Below the pieces are notes generated by a model. It saw nothing but the letters and a program-made list of their open reading frames with translations. It was not told the origin of the DNA and did no database searches. A stretch of DNA of 45,927 nt, from contig CALMUW010000114.1 of assembly GCA_937872985.1 (NCBI GenBank), positions 1 to 45,927 of the forward strand, written 5' to 3'. How positions within the stretch are numbered: position 1 is the stretch's first letter; every line of letters starts with the position of its first letter. This DNA is from an uncultured Alphaproteobacteria bacterium (GTDB lineage Bacteria > Pseudomonadota > Alphaproteobacteria > Rhizobiales > Aestuariivirgaceae). The position numbers and the translations under genes are program-made. This document shows positions 27,793-36,821 of this stretch, in pieces.

Positions 27793-28271
27793 AGCTCTTC
27801 GAGAATGTTCTCGGCGGCGGAACAGGTCAGCCCCGCCTTCTCCTCGACATTGAGTTTGGTCACGGTGCCGTCTTCCACCACCATGGAATAGCGGCGGGTG
27901 CGCGTGCCCATGCCGGCGGCGGAAAGGTCGAGATCAAGGCCGAGCGCGCGGGCAAAGTCGCCATTGCCATCGGCGAGCATGAGAATCTTGCCGTCAGCGC
28001 CGGTGGCCTTGGACCAGGCGTTCATGACATGGACATCATTCACCGCCGTGCAGGCGATGGTGTCCACGCCCTTCTCCTTGATGGCATCGTAATTCTTGAG
28101 GTAGCCAGGCAGATGATTGCCGGAGCAGGTGGGGGTGAAGGCACCGGGAATGCCGATCAACACCACCTTGCGGCCGGAGAACACCATGTCGGCCGACAGT
28201 TTGGTCTGGCCATCGGCGCCCATGACGGTGAATTCGGCGGCGGGAAGCTTGTCGCCTACGGTGATGGTCAT
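27789..28271 (-). CDS. Peroxiredoxin, Prx5/AhpE-like thiol peroxidase (glutaredoxin-linked type)
   Basis: A 160-aa atypical peroxiredoxin reducing H2O2 and organic peroxides. The peroxidatic Cys49 lies in [16 protein letters not shown], the Prx5 signature with Thr46 and Pro42. Cys74 (IACTAVND) and Cys149-region ([11 protein letters not shown]) are candidates for resolving residues, or the enzyme may use glutathione and glutaredoxin. [19 protein letters not shown] and [11 protein letters not shown] are also family features. The ribosome site GAGGAGAGG precedes the ATG closely. It converges on rnhA. Confidence 0.94.
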   Translation of the reverse strand: MTITVGDKLPAAEFTVMGADGQTKLSADMVFSGRKVVLIGIPGAFTPTCSGNHLPGYLKNYDAIKEKGVDTIACTAVNDVHVMNAWSKATGADGKILMLADGNGDFARALGLDLDLSAAGMGTRTRRYSMVVEDGTVTKLNVEEKAGLTCSAAENILEEL

Positions 28272-28308
28272 GGTTTCCTCTCCTCAAAAAAACGGCGTCA
28301 GGGCCGAC

Positions 28309-29085
28309 TTATGGAATCGTCAGGGACTGTTCAAGACCCTGGCCGCCATCATCGAGGGTGATGCGCAGGGTTTGGCCCTTCAGGGTGTTCACATCTTTGA
28401 GATCGGCGATGGCAAGCCAGGCCGTGCCCGCTTCACGGGCAAAATCAGGCGCATGGAAAAAGCCTTCGCCCGCTGCTTCAACGAAGATGTCGGCGACCGG
28501 TTTCCGCAGCGTCAGAACGAGATGCGGACGCGCGCCCGTGGGGTCGAGGCGGGCCGCCGTGACGGGGGCATGATCCGCCGCCGCCACCTCCGGCACCTTG
28601 GCCTGCCACAGGGCCAGGGTCAGGGTGTCGGGGCCGGGCCGGGCCGGATCCAGAACCAGATCGGCCTCATATTCGGCGGGAATGCAGATGCCCTTGCACA
28701 CGCCGAAGAAGGCCTTGAGGCGCAGCGCAAGGGGCAGGCCGGCATCCTTCGGCGTCACGGTAATGGGAAATACGACCTCGTCCTTGTAACCGATGGTTTC
28801 ACCCCCCTCGCCAGTGGCAAAGCGGTGCGGCAGGGGATGGCTGATGGCAACGCCGCCCAGGTTAGCACCGGTCACCGTGATTTCCGGCGGCACGCCGCCA
28901 TCGCCGGGCACCCGCCAATAGGTTTTCCAGTCCGGCTCCAGCGTGATGGCGAGGCCGATGCGGTAATGGCCATCACGCAGCCCCGCCGCGAGGAGACGGG
29001 CCCGCCAGGCCGGCGGCGTGGCCGCGCGCGCACCGCTGACGGGAAGAGCGGCGAGCGCAAGGGCGAGAAAGCTTCGGCGGTCCAT
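28309..29085 (-). CDS. Exported protein with a DsbD N-terminal-like domain
   Basis: A 258-aa protein with a signal peptide (RRSFLALALAALPVSGARA, possibly Tat) and one immunoglobulin-like domain of the DsbD-N/ScsB type. It contains WKTYWRVPGDGGVPPE, the cysteine pair C130-KGI-C134 in GVCKGICIPAE, and no transmembrane or thioredoxin domain. In DsbD this domain passes electrons to periplasmic partners. A stand-alone copy may receive them from a membrane CcdA/DsbD-type protein elsewhere, or may have another redox role; this is inference. It lies between the peroxiredoxin (37 bp away) and the divergent yqgE. Confidence 0.85.
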   Translation of the reverse strand: MDRRSFLALALAALPVSGARAATPPAWRARLLAAGLRDGHYRIGLAITLEPDWKTYWRVPGDGGVPPEITVTGANLGGVAISHPLPHRFATGEGGETIGYKDEVVFPITVTPKDAGLPLALRLKAFFGVCKGICIPAEYEADLVLDPARPGPDTLTLALWQAKVPEVAAADHAPVTAARLDPTGARPHLVLTLRKPVADIFVEAAGEGFFHAPDFAREAGTAWLAIADLKDVNTLKGQTLRITLDDGGQGLEQSLTIP

Positions 29086-29181
29086 GTCCGCCCTTGTAGC
29101 GAAGGGCTGCTCTCTTCGCCAGTCACCCCTTCGTCAGGAAATTTTCTTGCCGCTTTGCGGTTTCGCGCTAACCTTCCGGCC

Positions 29182-29763
29182 ATGCGCAAGTCCACCTCGC
29201 TCGACGGCAAGATTCTCATTGCCATGCCCGGCATGAGCGATCCGCGCTTCGAGCATGCGCTGGTCTTCCTCTGCGCCCACAGCGAACAGGGCGCCATGGG
29301 CCTGATCATCAACAAGGCCGCGCCGCTCATGTATTTTTCCGATCTGGTGGACAAGCTCGACATCGCCACCGATCCGCGCTCGATCCCCGAGGACGTCATG
29401 CGCAAGCCGGTGCTCTATGGCGGGCCGGTGGAACAGTTCCGTGGTTTCGTGCTTCATTCCACCGACTATTTCAGCGCCGAGGCGAGCCTGCCCATTTCGC
29501 CGGAGGTGGCGCTGACCGCCACGGTCGATGTGCTGCGTGCCATCGCCCGGGGCAAGGGACCGGAGCGGGCGCTTCTGGCGCTGGGCTATTCCGGCTGGGG
29601 ACCGGGACAGCTGGAGGATGAAATCCAGCACAATGGCTGGCTCCACTGCGAGGCCGACGAGGGCCTGCTGTTCGACAGCAACATCGATGGCAAATACACC
29701 CGCGCCCTGGCCAAGATCGGGGTGGACCCCTCCATGCTCTCGGGCGATGTGGGCCACGGCTAA
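29182..29763 (+). CDS. YqgE/AlgH family protein (DUF179)
   Basis: A 193-aa cytosolic protein of the YqgE/AlgH family. It has LDGKILIAMPGMSDPRFEHALVFLC, GAMGLIINK, the VLYGGPVE...FVLH segment and GYSGWGPGQLEDEI..NGWL. The biochemical role is not established; family members have been linked to alginate regulation and general stress. The ATG at 29182 gives the standard N-terminus. The open frame continuing upstream to 28117 overlaps the DsbD-N gene antisense and is not coding. It converges with the c-di-GMP gene. Confidence 0.93.
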   Translation: MRKSTSLDGKILIAMPGMSDPRFEHALVFLCAHSEQGAMGLIINKAAPLMYFSDLVDKLDIATDPRSIPEDVMRKPVLYGGPVEQFRGFVLHSTDYFSAEASLPISPEVALTATVDVLRAIARGKGPERALLALGYSGWGPGQLEDEIQHNGWLHCEADEGLLFDSNIDGKYTRALAKIGVDPSMLSGDVGHG

Positions 29764-29796
29764 AACACAACCTGATTATTGACCCTGGGTCAGCCT

Positions 29797-32700
29797 TCAG
29801 CCCTTGCGCGGGCGGCGCGGCTTTGGCGGCTTGCCGCCGGGCCGGTCATCGTCCACCACCTGATTGTCCACCACCACCAGCTTGAGGCGGGGGGGCCGGT
29901 TCCGCGCCCCGGTGGGCAGCGCCGGTTCTTCCTGGCGCGGGGCGGGCTTGGGGTTTTGCGACTTGGAGGCAGCGGCGGACCGGCCGCGGCGCGGCTTTTC
30001 GGCGACAGCGGGTGCAGGCGGCGGTGCAGCCTTGGGCGGTGGCGGCGGCACCGCTGCCGGTTCGGCCACGGTGAAGATGGAAGGCAGTTCCTCGATCTTG
30101 CCGAGGATGACCTGCTGGCGCGGGGCCGGGCGCGGCGCGAGCGGTGCCGCACCAACCGCTGGCTGGATCGGCGCTGGTGCCGTTGCGGGTGGGGACGGGG
30201 GCGGCGGCTCGATGAGCTTCTCGGCCTCGGCCACCAGATCGGGCCTGGCGGGTGTGGGGCTGCCGCTCCTCTCGGTCTGGTCCCAGAGCATGGTCATGAG
30301 TGTCGCTTCCGTCCGCAGCGGCAGTTCCGACAGGGCCACATTGATCTGACGCGCGGTCAGCGGGGCGCACAGGAAATAGCCCTGCCCCAGGTCGCAGCCC
30401 ATTTCGGCGAGACGGTCCAGCTGCTCCTGATTCTCTATGCCTTCGGCCACCATGGTCATGCCAAGACCATGGCCCAGGCGAATGATGGCATGGAGAATGC
30501 GGGCGGCGCGGGCCTCGTCACGCGGCGGCAACACGAAGGAGCGATCGATCTTCAAGGTGTCGAACGGCATGTCGCGCAGGCTGGAAAGGGCCGAGTGACC
30601 CGTGCCGAAATCATCACAGGCCAGCCCCACACCCATTTGCCGGAAGCGGGTCATGAGGCCCGCCGCCTGCTCCGGGAACTGCATGACCATGGACTCGGTG
30701 ATTTCCAGTTTCAGCGTGCCGCGCTGAATGGCCTCGCGCTGGATGACGAGGCGCACGTCATCGGCAAGATGCGGATCGAGCAACTGGCTGGGCGAGACAT
30801 TGACCGCCATGACGAGCGGCCCGCCGACACGGTGGACGCGCTGCCAGACGCCGAGTTGACGCGCCGCCTCATGCAGCACGAAGCGGCCGATGCCGGCGAT
30901 GAGCCCGGCCTGCTCAGCCAGGCTGATGAAGCTTTCAGGGGCCATGAGGCCGAGGCGCGGATGATTCCACCGCACCAGCGCCTCGAAGCCCACCAGGTCC
31001 AGCGTGGCCAGCCGCACCAGCGGCTGATAGTGGACCTCAAGCTCATTGCGTTCAACGGCGCGGCGCAATTCGCCCTCCAGCGTCATCAGGGCCGAGCGCT
31101 CGTCGGTCATGGCGGCGGTGAAGAGGGCGATGTTGAGATTGCCCGGGCGCAGGGTTTCAAACAGGGCGGCGGTCGCTTCCTTCAACAGGCTTTCGGGCGT
31201 GGAAACGCCCTGGCGCGAGGCGGCAATGCCGATGTTCACCGCGGGGAAGATTTCGCGGTGGGCAATCTCCACCGGCTTGGCCATGGCGGCGGCAATGCGT
31301 TCGGCGGCATTGATGGCCATGTGGGGGTTGAGAGGGGGGGGGGGGGCGAGGGGGAACTGGCCGCCCGGGAGGCGGGCCAGCGTATCACCGGGACTGAGGC
31401 ATTGGGCGATGCGCCGCCCGGTGACGGCAATGAGACCATCGCCCGCATCGGGGCCGAGCGTTTCGTTAAGGGTCTTGAAGCGGTTGATGTCGACCACCAC
31501 CACATGAAGCGGCGGGCGGCCCTGGCCACGGGCCAGTTCCTGGGCCAGGCGGTCGATGAAGAGCACCCGGTTGGGCAGGCCGGTGAGATTGTCATAGACC
31601 GCGCCGGTGAGCAGCCGCTCCTCATCGCGCTTGGCACCGGTGATGTCGGTCAGCGTGCCGATCAGGCGGGCTGCCCGCCGGCCGGCACCCGGAATGGCGC
31701 TGGCCCGCAGCATGTACCAGCGATAGGTCTCGTCGCTGCGGCGCAGGCGGAATTCCTGCTCCAGGTGGCCCGCGCCGTCGCGGGCCAGGCTCTCGGCGGC
31801 GGTGGCATAGGCCTCGCGGTCCACCGGATGAATGAGTTCGAAGAAGATGCTCCCGGCATTATGCTCGAAGAGGTCCGGGGCATAGCCCTGGACACGGGCC
31901 AGTTCGGGCGAGACATGGAGGTCGTTGTCGAGGGGCTGCCAGTCCCAGATGAAATGGTGCGCCCCCGCCAGCGCCAGGCCGCGCCGGCCGGAGTCGGCGA
32001 AGAAGCGGCGCGCCAGGAAACTGTGGTTGAAGGCGAATTGCGCCAGGCTGAACCCCATGGCGACGAGAACGGCGGTGAGGCCTGCGGCGAGCAGGGCCGA
32101 AAGCAGGCGGGTCTGGCCGGTGGCCAGCACCGCCACGGCAGCCAGGAAGGTCCAGACGACGATGACGCCCCAGAGCACTAGATGACCGCGGCCCACGGCG
32201 TCGCTTTCGCGCCGGGCCAGATTGATGATGGGAAAACCCAGACCGGCCACGGCCACGAAGAGAATGCGGGTGAGGCTGGTGGCGACGTGCGGCGCGATGA
32301 TGCCATAGATCGGGATGGCGAGCAGCAGGGCCGCCACGATGCGCCCCGTCATGCCCCAGGCAGGCCGGGTGCGGCTGAGGTCGGCCAGCGAGATGAGACT
32401 GAGCACCAGGGTGATGAGCATCAGGCTTTCCACCAGGGCGCGGATTTGCGGCGTGTAGGCCGGCGGCAGGCCGGTGAGGCGTTGCAGCACCGGCAGATAG
32501 CCTGCCTCGAGCGCCAGGAAGAGCAGCGTGGCCAGGGCGAAGGCCCCACCGGCAATGAAGGCGGGATGGGACCTGATGCCATAGAGGGCGACGATGAGCA
32601 TGCCCATGAGCAGCGTGATGCCCAGAAGCATGCCGTGGAAGAAGGACCGTGAGGCGGTGCTGGCCTCGAAGGCGGCGCGGTTCCACAGTTGGGCTTCAAC

Positions 32701-33186
32701 GCGGCCCGGGGTGGTTTCAAAGGCGAGCGTCAACTGGCTGTCGGGCTTGAGATTGATGCGGAAGGCATCGAGGCCAAGCGGGCTCAGTTCCTCGATGTCG
32801 GCAGCATCGCCCGCCAGGTTGATGTGGATGATGGGCGAGCCGAGGTTCAGGAGACGGATGATGCCCGAGCCGGTGAAGTGGCGATGGTCCAGCGCCAGGA
32901 TGGCCTCTTCCGGAATGGATGTGGGGTTGGCTATGGTGATGAGGGTGTAATGATGGTTCGTCCCCTGATCCTTGGCCGTGAGGGTGACGGTGGTGGGCAC
33001 GGCGCTTCCGGCCTTGCCGGGAATCTCCACCGCCACCGTGGGTTTTTCCACCACGAGTTCACGAATTTTGCCGCCGAGGTCGAGGGCCGGCCCGGTGATG
33101 GGCAGGGTCACGACCTCCTGGGCCGGCGCCGGAAGAACCAGAGCCAGCCAGGCCGACAGAACCAGAAAAAGGACTCTGAAACCCAT
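29797..33186 (-). CDS. Membrane sensor with PAS, degenerate GGDEF and EAL domains
   Basis: A 1129-aa protein. The order is: signal peptide (1-22), a periplasmic beta-rich domain (to about 180), seven or so TM helices resembling 7TMR-DISM (about 183-395), a PAS domain (about 408-525: FIWDWQPLDNDLHVSPEL), GGDEF (about 535-690), EAL (about 710-955), and a Pro/Ala/Lys-rich tail of about 165 residues. The EAL domain keeps FEALVRW, ITES, DDFGTGHS, KIDRSFV and AEGIE, so c-di-GMP phosphodiesterase activity is likely. The GGDEF motif reads PGGQF followed by PLAPPPPL and cannot be a normal cyclase site; the underlying 13-base G tract suggests either mutation or sequencing error. The ATG at 33186 is preferred to a GTG at 33195. 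Confidence 0.9.
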   Translation of the reverse strand: MGFRVLFLVLSAWLALVLPAPAQEVVTLPITGPALDLGGKIRELVVEKPTVAVEIPGKAGSAVPTTVTLTAKDQGTNHHYTLITIANPTSIPEEAILALDHRHFTGSGIIRLLNLGSPIIHINLAGDAADIEELSPLGLDAFRINLKPDSQLTLAFETTPGRVEAQLWNRAAFEASTASRSFFHGMLLGITLLMGMLIVALYGIRSHPAFIAGGAFALATLLFLALEAGYLPVLQRLTGLPPAYTPQIRALVESLMLITLVLSLISLADLSRTRPAWGMTGRIVAALLLAIPIYGIIAPHVATSLTRILFVAVAGLGFPIINLARRESDAVGRGHLVLWGVIVVWTFLAAVAVLATGQTRLLSALLAAGLTAVLVAMGFSLAQFAFNHSFLARRFFADSGRRGLALAGAHHFIWDWQPLDNDLHVSPELARVQGYAPDLFEHNAGSIFFELIHPVDREAYATAAESLARDGAGHLEQEFRLRRSDETYRWYMLRASAIPGAGRRAARLIGTLTDITGAKRDEERLLTGAVYDNLTGLPNRVLFIDRLAQELARGQGRPPLHVVVVDINRFKTLNETLGPDAGDGLIAVTGRRIAQCLSPGDTLARLPGGQFPLAPPPPLNPHMAINAAERIAAAMAKPVEIAHREIFPAVNIGIAASRQGVSTPESLLKEATAALFETLRPGNLNIALFTAAMTDERSALMTLEGELRRAVERNELEVHYQPLVRLATLDLVGFEALVRWNHPRLGLMAPESFISLAEQAGLIAGIGRFVLHEAARQLGVWQRVHRVGGPLVMAVNVSPSQLLDPHLADDVRLVIQREAIQRGTLKLEITESMVMQFPEQAAGLMTRFRQMGVGLACDDFGTGHSALSSLRDMPFDTLKIDRSFVLPPRDEARAARILHAIIRLGHGLGMTMVAEGIENQEQLDRLAEMGCDLGQGYFLCAPLTARQINVALSELPLRTEATLMTMLWDQTERSGSPTPARPDLVAEAEKLIEPPPPSPPATAPAPIQPAVGAAPLAPRPAPRQQVILGKIEELPSIFTVAEPAAVPPPPPKAAPPPAPAVAEKPRRGRSAAASKSQNPKPAPRQEEPALPTGARNRPPRLKLVVVDNQVVDDDRPGGKPPKPRRPRKG
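31334..31346. repeat. Homopolymeric G tract (13 G on plus strand)
   Basis: Thirteen consecutive G lie in the plus strand, within the GGDEF domain of the minus-strand c-di-GMP gene, where they encode PPPP just after the degenerate motif. Such a long tract is rare in coding DNA. It could be a phase-variable site or a base-calling artefact. Confidence 0.9.
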
Positions 33187-33277
33187 GCCCTGCACCCGGC
33201 ACTTCTTTCCGTTTGAACCGCGTTTGATCGAGAAGCTTCAGACTAGCGGGGAAGACCCCGCGCATGAAGCCGGATTT

Positions 33278-33895
33278 TCAATTGCGTGCTGGTCGTGGAA
33301 AACTTGATGACGACCCTGCCAAATGGGCAAACAGCACATGATCCTGCCAGCGCCCGGCGATTTTCAGATAGGCCCGGGCATAGCCTTCGCGCTCGAAGCC
33401 GCAACGCGCCAGAAGCCGCAGGGAGGCCTCGTTGTGCGGCAGGCAGGCGGCCTCGATGCGATGCAGCCGCAGGGTGCCGAAGCCATGATCGAGGATGGCC
33501 CCGACCGCTTCGGTCATGAAGCCCTGACGGGCAAAGGGCTGGCCGATCCAGTAGCCGAGGCTGGCGGCATCGGCATCACCACGGCGGACATTGAACAGGC
33601 TCACCCCGCCAACCAGCACATTGTCGGGACGGTGGAAGATAAAATAGCGATAGGCCTCGTCGGCCCGCGCCAGCGCCCGGCAGCGCCGCACGCGCTGGCG
33701 GAAGGCAGCGGGCGTGAAGTCGCTCTCCCGCCAGGTCGGCTCCCAGGGTTCCAGAAAGGCGCGCGAGGCCCGGCGCAGCGCCAGCCATGACCCATGGTCG
33801 TCCATCTGCGGCAGGCGCATAAGCAAGCGTGGCGTGGCCAACGAAAATTCCGGCGGATCGGACAGACCCAGCCAGCCTGACAGGAAGCCCGCCAT
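33278..33895 (-). CDS. GNAT family N-acetyltransferase (RimJ/RimL type)
   Basis: A 205-aa acetyl-CoA dependent transferase. TPRLLMRLPQMDDHGSW is the family's N-terminal strand. LGYWIGQPFARQGFMTEAVGAILDHGF carries the acetyl-CoA loop (Q/R-x-x-G-x-M/A form), followed by LHRIEAACLPHNEASLRLLARCGFEREGYARAYLKIAGRW, the RimJ-like C-terminus. In this clade the substrate is often a ribosomal-protein N-terminus, but this cannot be assigned. It lies eight bases after the M16 peptidase gene and 44 bp beyond it is the start side of the c-di-GMP gene. The thrC-M16-GNAT order is widespread in alphaproteobacteria. Confidence 0.9.
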   Translation of the reverse strand: MAGFLSGWLGLSDPPEFSLATPRLLMRLPQMDDHGSWLALRRASRAFLEPWEPTWRESDFTPAAFRQRVRRCRALARADEAYRYFIFHRPDNVLVGGVSLFNVRRGDADAASLGYWIGQPFARQGFMTEAVGAILDHGFGTLRLHRIEAACLPHNEASLRLLARCGFEREGYARAYLKIAGRWQDHVLFAHLAGSSSSFPRPARN

Positions 33896-33903
33896 GGCAT
33901 CAC

Positions 33904-35166
33904 CTAGCGCGCGAAGTGGGCCGCCACTTCGCGGTGGGACGAGAGGCGGGCCAGTTGCCCCACCGCCGAGAGCGCCGGCACGCGCGAGGCAAAGAGCGAC
34001 TGGGCCAGCGTCTTCACCTGATCAACGGTGACGGCTTCGATCTTTTCCATCAGGGTCGCCACCTTGGGCACCATGCCGAAGGCGAGATATTGCCGGGCGA
34101 TCTGGTCGGCGCGCGATGAGGCGCTTTCGAGGTTCATGACCAGCGCCGCCTTGAGCTGGGCCTTGGCGCGGGCCACCTCCACCGGGGAAATGTCGCGCGC
34201 CGCCGACATCATCACATCGGATGACACGGCGAGAAGCTCAGCCGTGTGGTCGGGCGTGGCGGCGGCATAAAGGCCGATCTGGCCCACGTCCTCATAGGAC
34301 GAGCCAAAGGCGAAGACATTGTAACAAAGGCCGCGCTTCTCGCGCACTTCCTGAAACAGGCGCGACGACATGCCCCCGCCCAGCAGGTTGGAGAGCACCT
34401 GAAGCTGATAGATCTCGGGCGCCCTGTAGCTCGGCGCCGGGAAGGTGAGAACAATGTGGGTCTGGTCGAGGGGCTTGGCCGCCGTGAGCAGGCCGGAATG
34501 GAACGTGGGCGTGGCGCGGGTGGGGGCATCACCGCCCGGCAGGTCGCCAAAGAGCCGCGCGGCCTCGGCGGCAAATTTCTTGTGGTCGATGTTGCCCGCG
34601 GCGCAGACGACGATGCGCGGGGCGAGATAATTGCGCTGCCGCCAGGCCAGCATCTGGTCGCGCGTCATGGGCTCGATCAGTTCCATGGTGCCGAGAATGG
34701 AGCGGCCCAGAGGATGATCGCCATAGCAGGCCGACTGGGCGAGATCGAAGACCAGATCGTCGGGCTGATCGTGGGCGGCGGAAATTTCCTGAAGGATGAC
34801 ATCACGCTCGCGCTCCAGCTCGGTCTCATCCAGGGTGGAGTGCGAAAAGATGTCGGCGAGAATGTCGAGAGCCAGCGGCCAGTCCTGCTTCAACACCTTG
34901 GCATAGTAGGTCGTGGTCTCCATGCCGGTGGCAGCGTTGATCTCGCCGCCCGCCCCTTCGATCTCCTCCACGATGGCCTGAGCGGAACGGCGTCTGGTGC
35001 CCTTGAAGGCCATGTGCTCGAGGAAATGGGCAATGCCGTTTTCCTGGGGCAGTTCATCACGCGCCCCGGCCTTGACCCAGATGCCGAGGGCCACGGTTTC
35101 GAGATGCGGCATGGCCTGGGTGAGGACCGTGAGGCCGTTGGCGAGTTTGGTGCTATTGACCGTCAT
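33904..35166 (-). CDS. M16 family zinc peptidase (mitochondrial processing peptidase-like)
   Basis: A 420-aa pitrilysin-family protein close to the beta subunit of mitochondrial processing peptidase. The inverted zinc motif HFLEH is at residues 47-51 (His47, Glu50, His51), and the third ligand is near Glu127 in VILQEI. The C-terminal half contains the inactive homologous domain with the LGGGMSSRLFQEVREKRGLCYNV motif that shapes the cleft. Substrates are unknown; no signal peptide is visible, so it is probably cytosolic. It starts nine bases after thrC stops and is in one operon with thrC and the GNAT gene. Confidence 0.94.
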   Translation of the reverse strand: MTVNSTKLANGLTVLTQAMPHLETVALGIWVKAGARDELPQENGIAHFLEHMAFKGTRRRSAQAIVEEIEGAGGEINAATGMETTTYYAKVLKQDWPLALDILADIFSHSTLDETELERERDVILQEISAAHDQPDDLVFDLAQSACYGDHPLGRSILGTMELIEPMTRDQMLAWRQRNYLAPRIVVCAAGNIDHKKFAAEAARLFGDLPGGDAPTRATPTFHSGLLTAAKPLDQTHIVLTFPAPSYRAPEIYQLQVLSNLLGGGMSSRLFQEVREKRGLCYNVFAFGSSYEDVGQIGLYAAATPDHTAELLAVSSDVMMSAARDISPVEVARAKAQLKAALVMNLESASSRADQIARQYLAFGMVPKVATLMEKIEAVTVDQVKTLAQSLFASRVPALSAVGQLARLSSHREVAAHFAR

Positions 35167-35175
35167 GATTGCGGG

Positions 35176-36567
35176 TCAGCTCCCGATCCGGGCGAGGATG
35201 TGATCCTTCACCGCCGCCGCATTGTTGGGCAGCACTGTGAAACGTTCAGGCGCGGCAAGCAAGCCCGAAAGCCTGGGCGGCAGGCCGGGGCGGAGGCCCG
35301 TGGCCTGCTCCACCGCGTCGGGGAATTTCGCCGGATGCGCGGTGGCAAGCGTCACCATGGGGCTGGCGTCGGTCATCATGCGGCGGGCCACGGCACAGGC
35401 CACGGCGGTGTGGGGGTCAATGACCTCGCCGGTTTCTTCCTGCAGGGTCCTGATGGTGGCCAGCGTCTCTTGCTCGCTGGTGGCACCGGAGGCAAAGCCC
35501 TCGCGCAGCCGGGTCAGCGCCGGTTCGGCGATGGTGAAGCTGCCGGACTGCGACAGGCCCGCCATGAGGCGGCGCAGGGCAGCGGCATCGCCATCATGCA
35601 CCAGGTAAAGCAGGCGCTCGAAGTTCGATGAGACCTGAATATCCATGGATGGCGAGGCGGTATGCGTCACGCCCGTCACCTCATAGCGCCCGGTCTTCAG
35701 CGTGCGGTCGAGAATGTCATTCTGGTTGGTGGCGATGACCAGCCGGTCGACGGGCAGACCCATGAGGCGGGCGGCGTGACCGGCGAAGATGTCGCCGAAA
35801 TTGCCGGTGGGCACGGTGAAGGAGACGGCCCGGTCGGGTGCCCCCAGCGCCAGGGCGGCGAAGGCATAATAGCCGATCTGGGCCATGATGCGGGCCCAGT
35901 TGATGGAGTTGACGCCCGCCAGACCCACGCCGTCGCGGAAGGCATGATCGTTGAACAGGGTTTTCACGATGGCCTGGCAATCGTCGAAGGTGCCTTCCAG
36001 CGCCACGCAATGAACCGCGGGCGAGGCCACCGTGGTCATCTGGCGGCGCTGCACCTCGCTCACCTTGCCATGCGGATAGAGAATGAAGGTGGAGACCTGA
36101 GACGAATCCTTGAAGGCGTCGATGGCGGCCCCGCCGGTGTCGCCGGAAGTGGCGCCGACGATGGTGGCGCGGCGGCCCGCCCGGGCGAGCGACCAGTCCA
36201 TCAGGCGCGACAGCAGCTGCATGGCCACGTCCTTGAAGGCGAGCGTCGGGCCATGGAAGAGTTCGAGCAGGAAGTGGTTGGCGGCGAGTTGCTTCACCGG
36301 CGTCACGGCGGTGTGGCCGAAGCCGGCATAGGCGGCAGCCATCATGGTCTTGAGGTCGGCATCGGGAATGCTGCCCGCGACAAAGCTGCGGCAGATGGCG
36401 AAGGACACGTCCGCATAGGGTTTGCCGCGCAGCGCGCGCCAGTCAGCGGCGCTGAAGCGGGGCCAGTGGTCCGGCAGATAAAGGCCGCCGTCACGGGCCA
36501 GACCCGACAGCATGGCCCCGGTGAAATCAAGCACGGGGGCCTCGCCCCGGGTGGAGATATAGCGCAC
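35176..36567 (-). CDS. thrC: Threonine synthase
   Basis: A 463-aa PLP enzyme converting O-phosphohomoserine to threonine and phosphate. It is the long type I (class 2) form. The N-terminus MRYISTRG is typical, the PLP lysine is Lys112 in GPTLAFKDVAMQ, and the phosphate-binding loop is GATSGDTGGAAI; VPTGNFGDIFAGH and ATNQNDIL are further family segments. No other threonine-pathway gene is in the window. It is the first gene of the thrC-M16-GNAT operon; its upstream 254 bp separate it from the divergent ialB. Confidence 0.97.
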   Translation of the reverse strand: MRYISTRGEAPVLDFTGAMLSGLARDGGLYLPDHWPRFSAADWRALRGKPYADVSFAICRSFVAGSIPDADLKTMMAAAYAGFGHTAVTPVKQLAANHFLLELFHGPTLAFKDVAMQLLSRLMDWSLARAGRRATIVGATSGDTGGAAIDAFKDSSQVSTFILYPHGKVSEVQRRQMTTVASPAVHCVALEGTFDDCQAIVKTLFNDHAFRDGVGLAGVNSINWARIMAQIGYYAFAALALGAPDRAVSFTVPTGNFGDIFAGHAARLMGLPVDRLVIATNQNDILDRTLKTGRYEVTGVTHTASPSMDIQVSSNFERLLYLVHDGDAAALRRLMAGLSQSGSFTIAEPALTRLREGFASGATSEQETLATIRTLQEETGEVIDPHTAVACAVARRMMTDASPMVTLATAHPAKFPDAVEQATGLRPGLPPRLSGLLAAPERFTVLPNNAAAVKDHILARIGS

Positions 36568-36748
36568 GGTTTCAACTCACGGTCGGGCAGGCCCCGCTGG
36601 CCGCCGTGGCGGCAACCCCGGCGGGAACTTCCTCTAGACCGCAAGGCCTGCCGCTTCAAGCGTCCTGTATGCCGGGCCTGCCTCCCTCATTCCGCCGCAT
36701 TTTGCCGGGAAACGGCTGGGCAATCGTGGCGGTTCCGGTGGGTGCAGG

Positions 36749-36777
36749 TTGTCAAGCCGGTGCCGCCGCGCTATGAG
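36749..36777 (+). promoter_or_regulatory. Probable sigma-70 promoter for the IalB-family gene
   Basis: TTGTCA (36749-36754) and TATGAG (36772-36777) are separated by 17 bp. A start near 36784 would give a leader of about 38 nt to the GTG at 36822. The rest of the thrC-ialB gap shows no other clear element. Confidence 0.5.
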
Positions 36778-36821
36778 CCGCCCACGCTGTCAATTTCAGA
36801 ATTGTTGCAAGGAAAGAACCC

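Noticed and set aside
28117..29181. Upstream extension of the YqgE frame to 548 codons
   Set aside because: The extension is antisense to the DsbD-N-like and peroxiredoxin genes; YqgE proteins begin near the ATG at 29182.
29779..32181. An 800-codon plus-strand frame opposite the GGDEF/EAL gene
   Set aside because: Antisense shadow; composition is that of complementary high-GC coding DNA.
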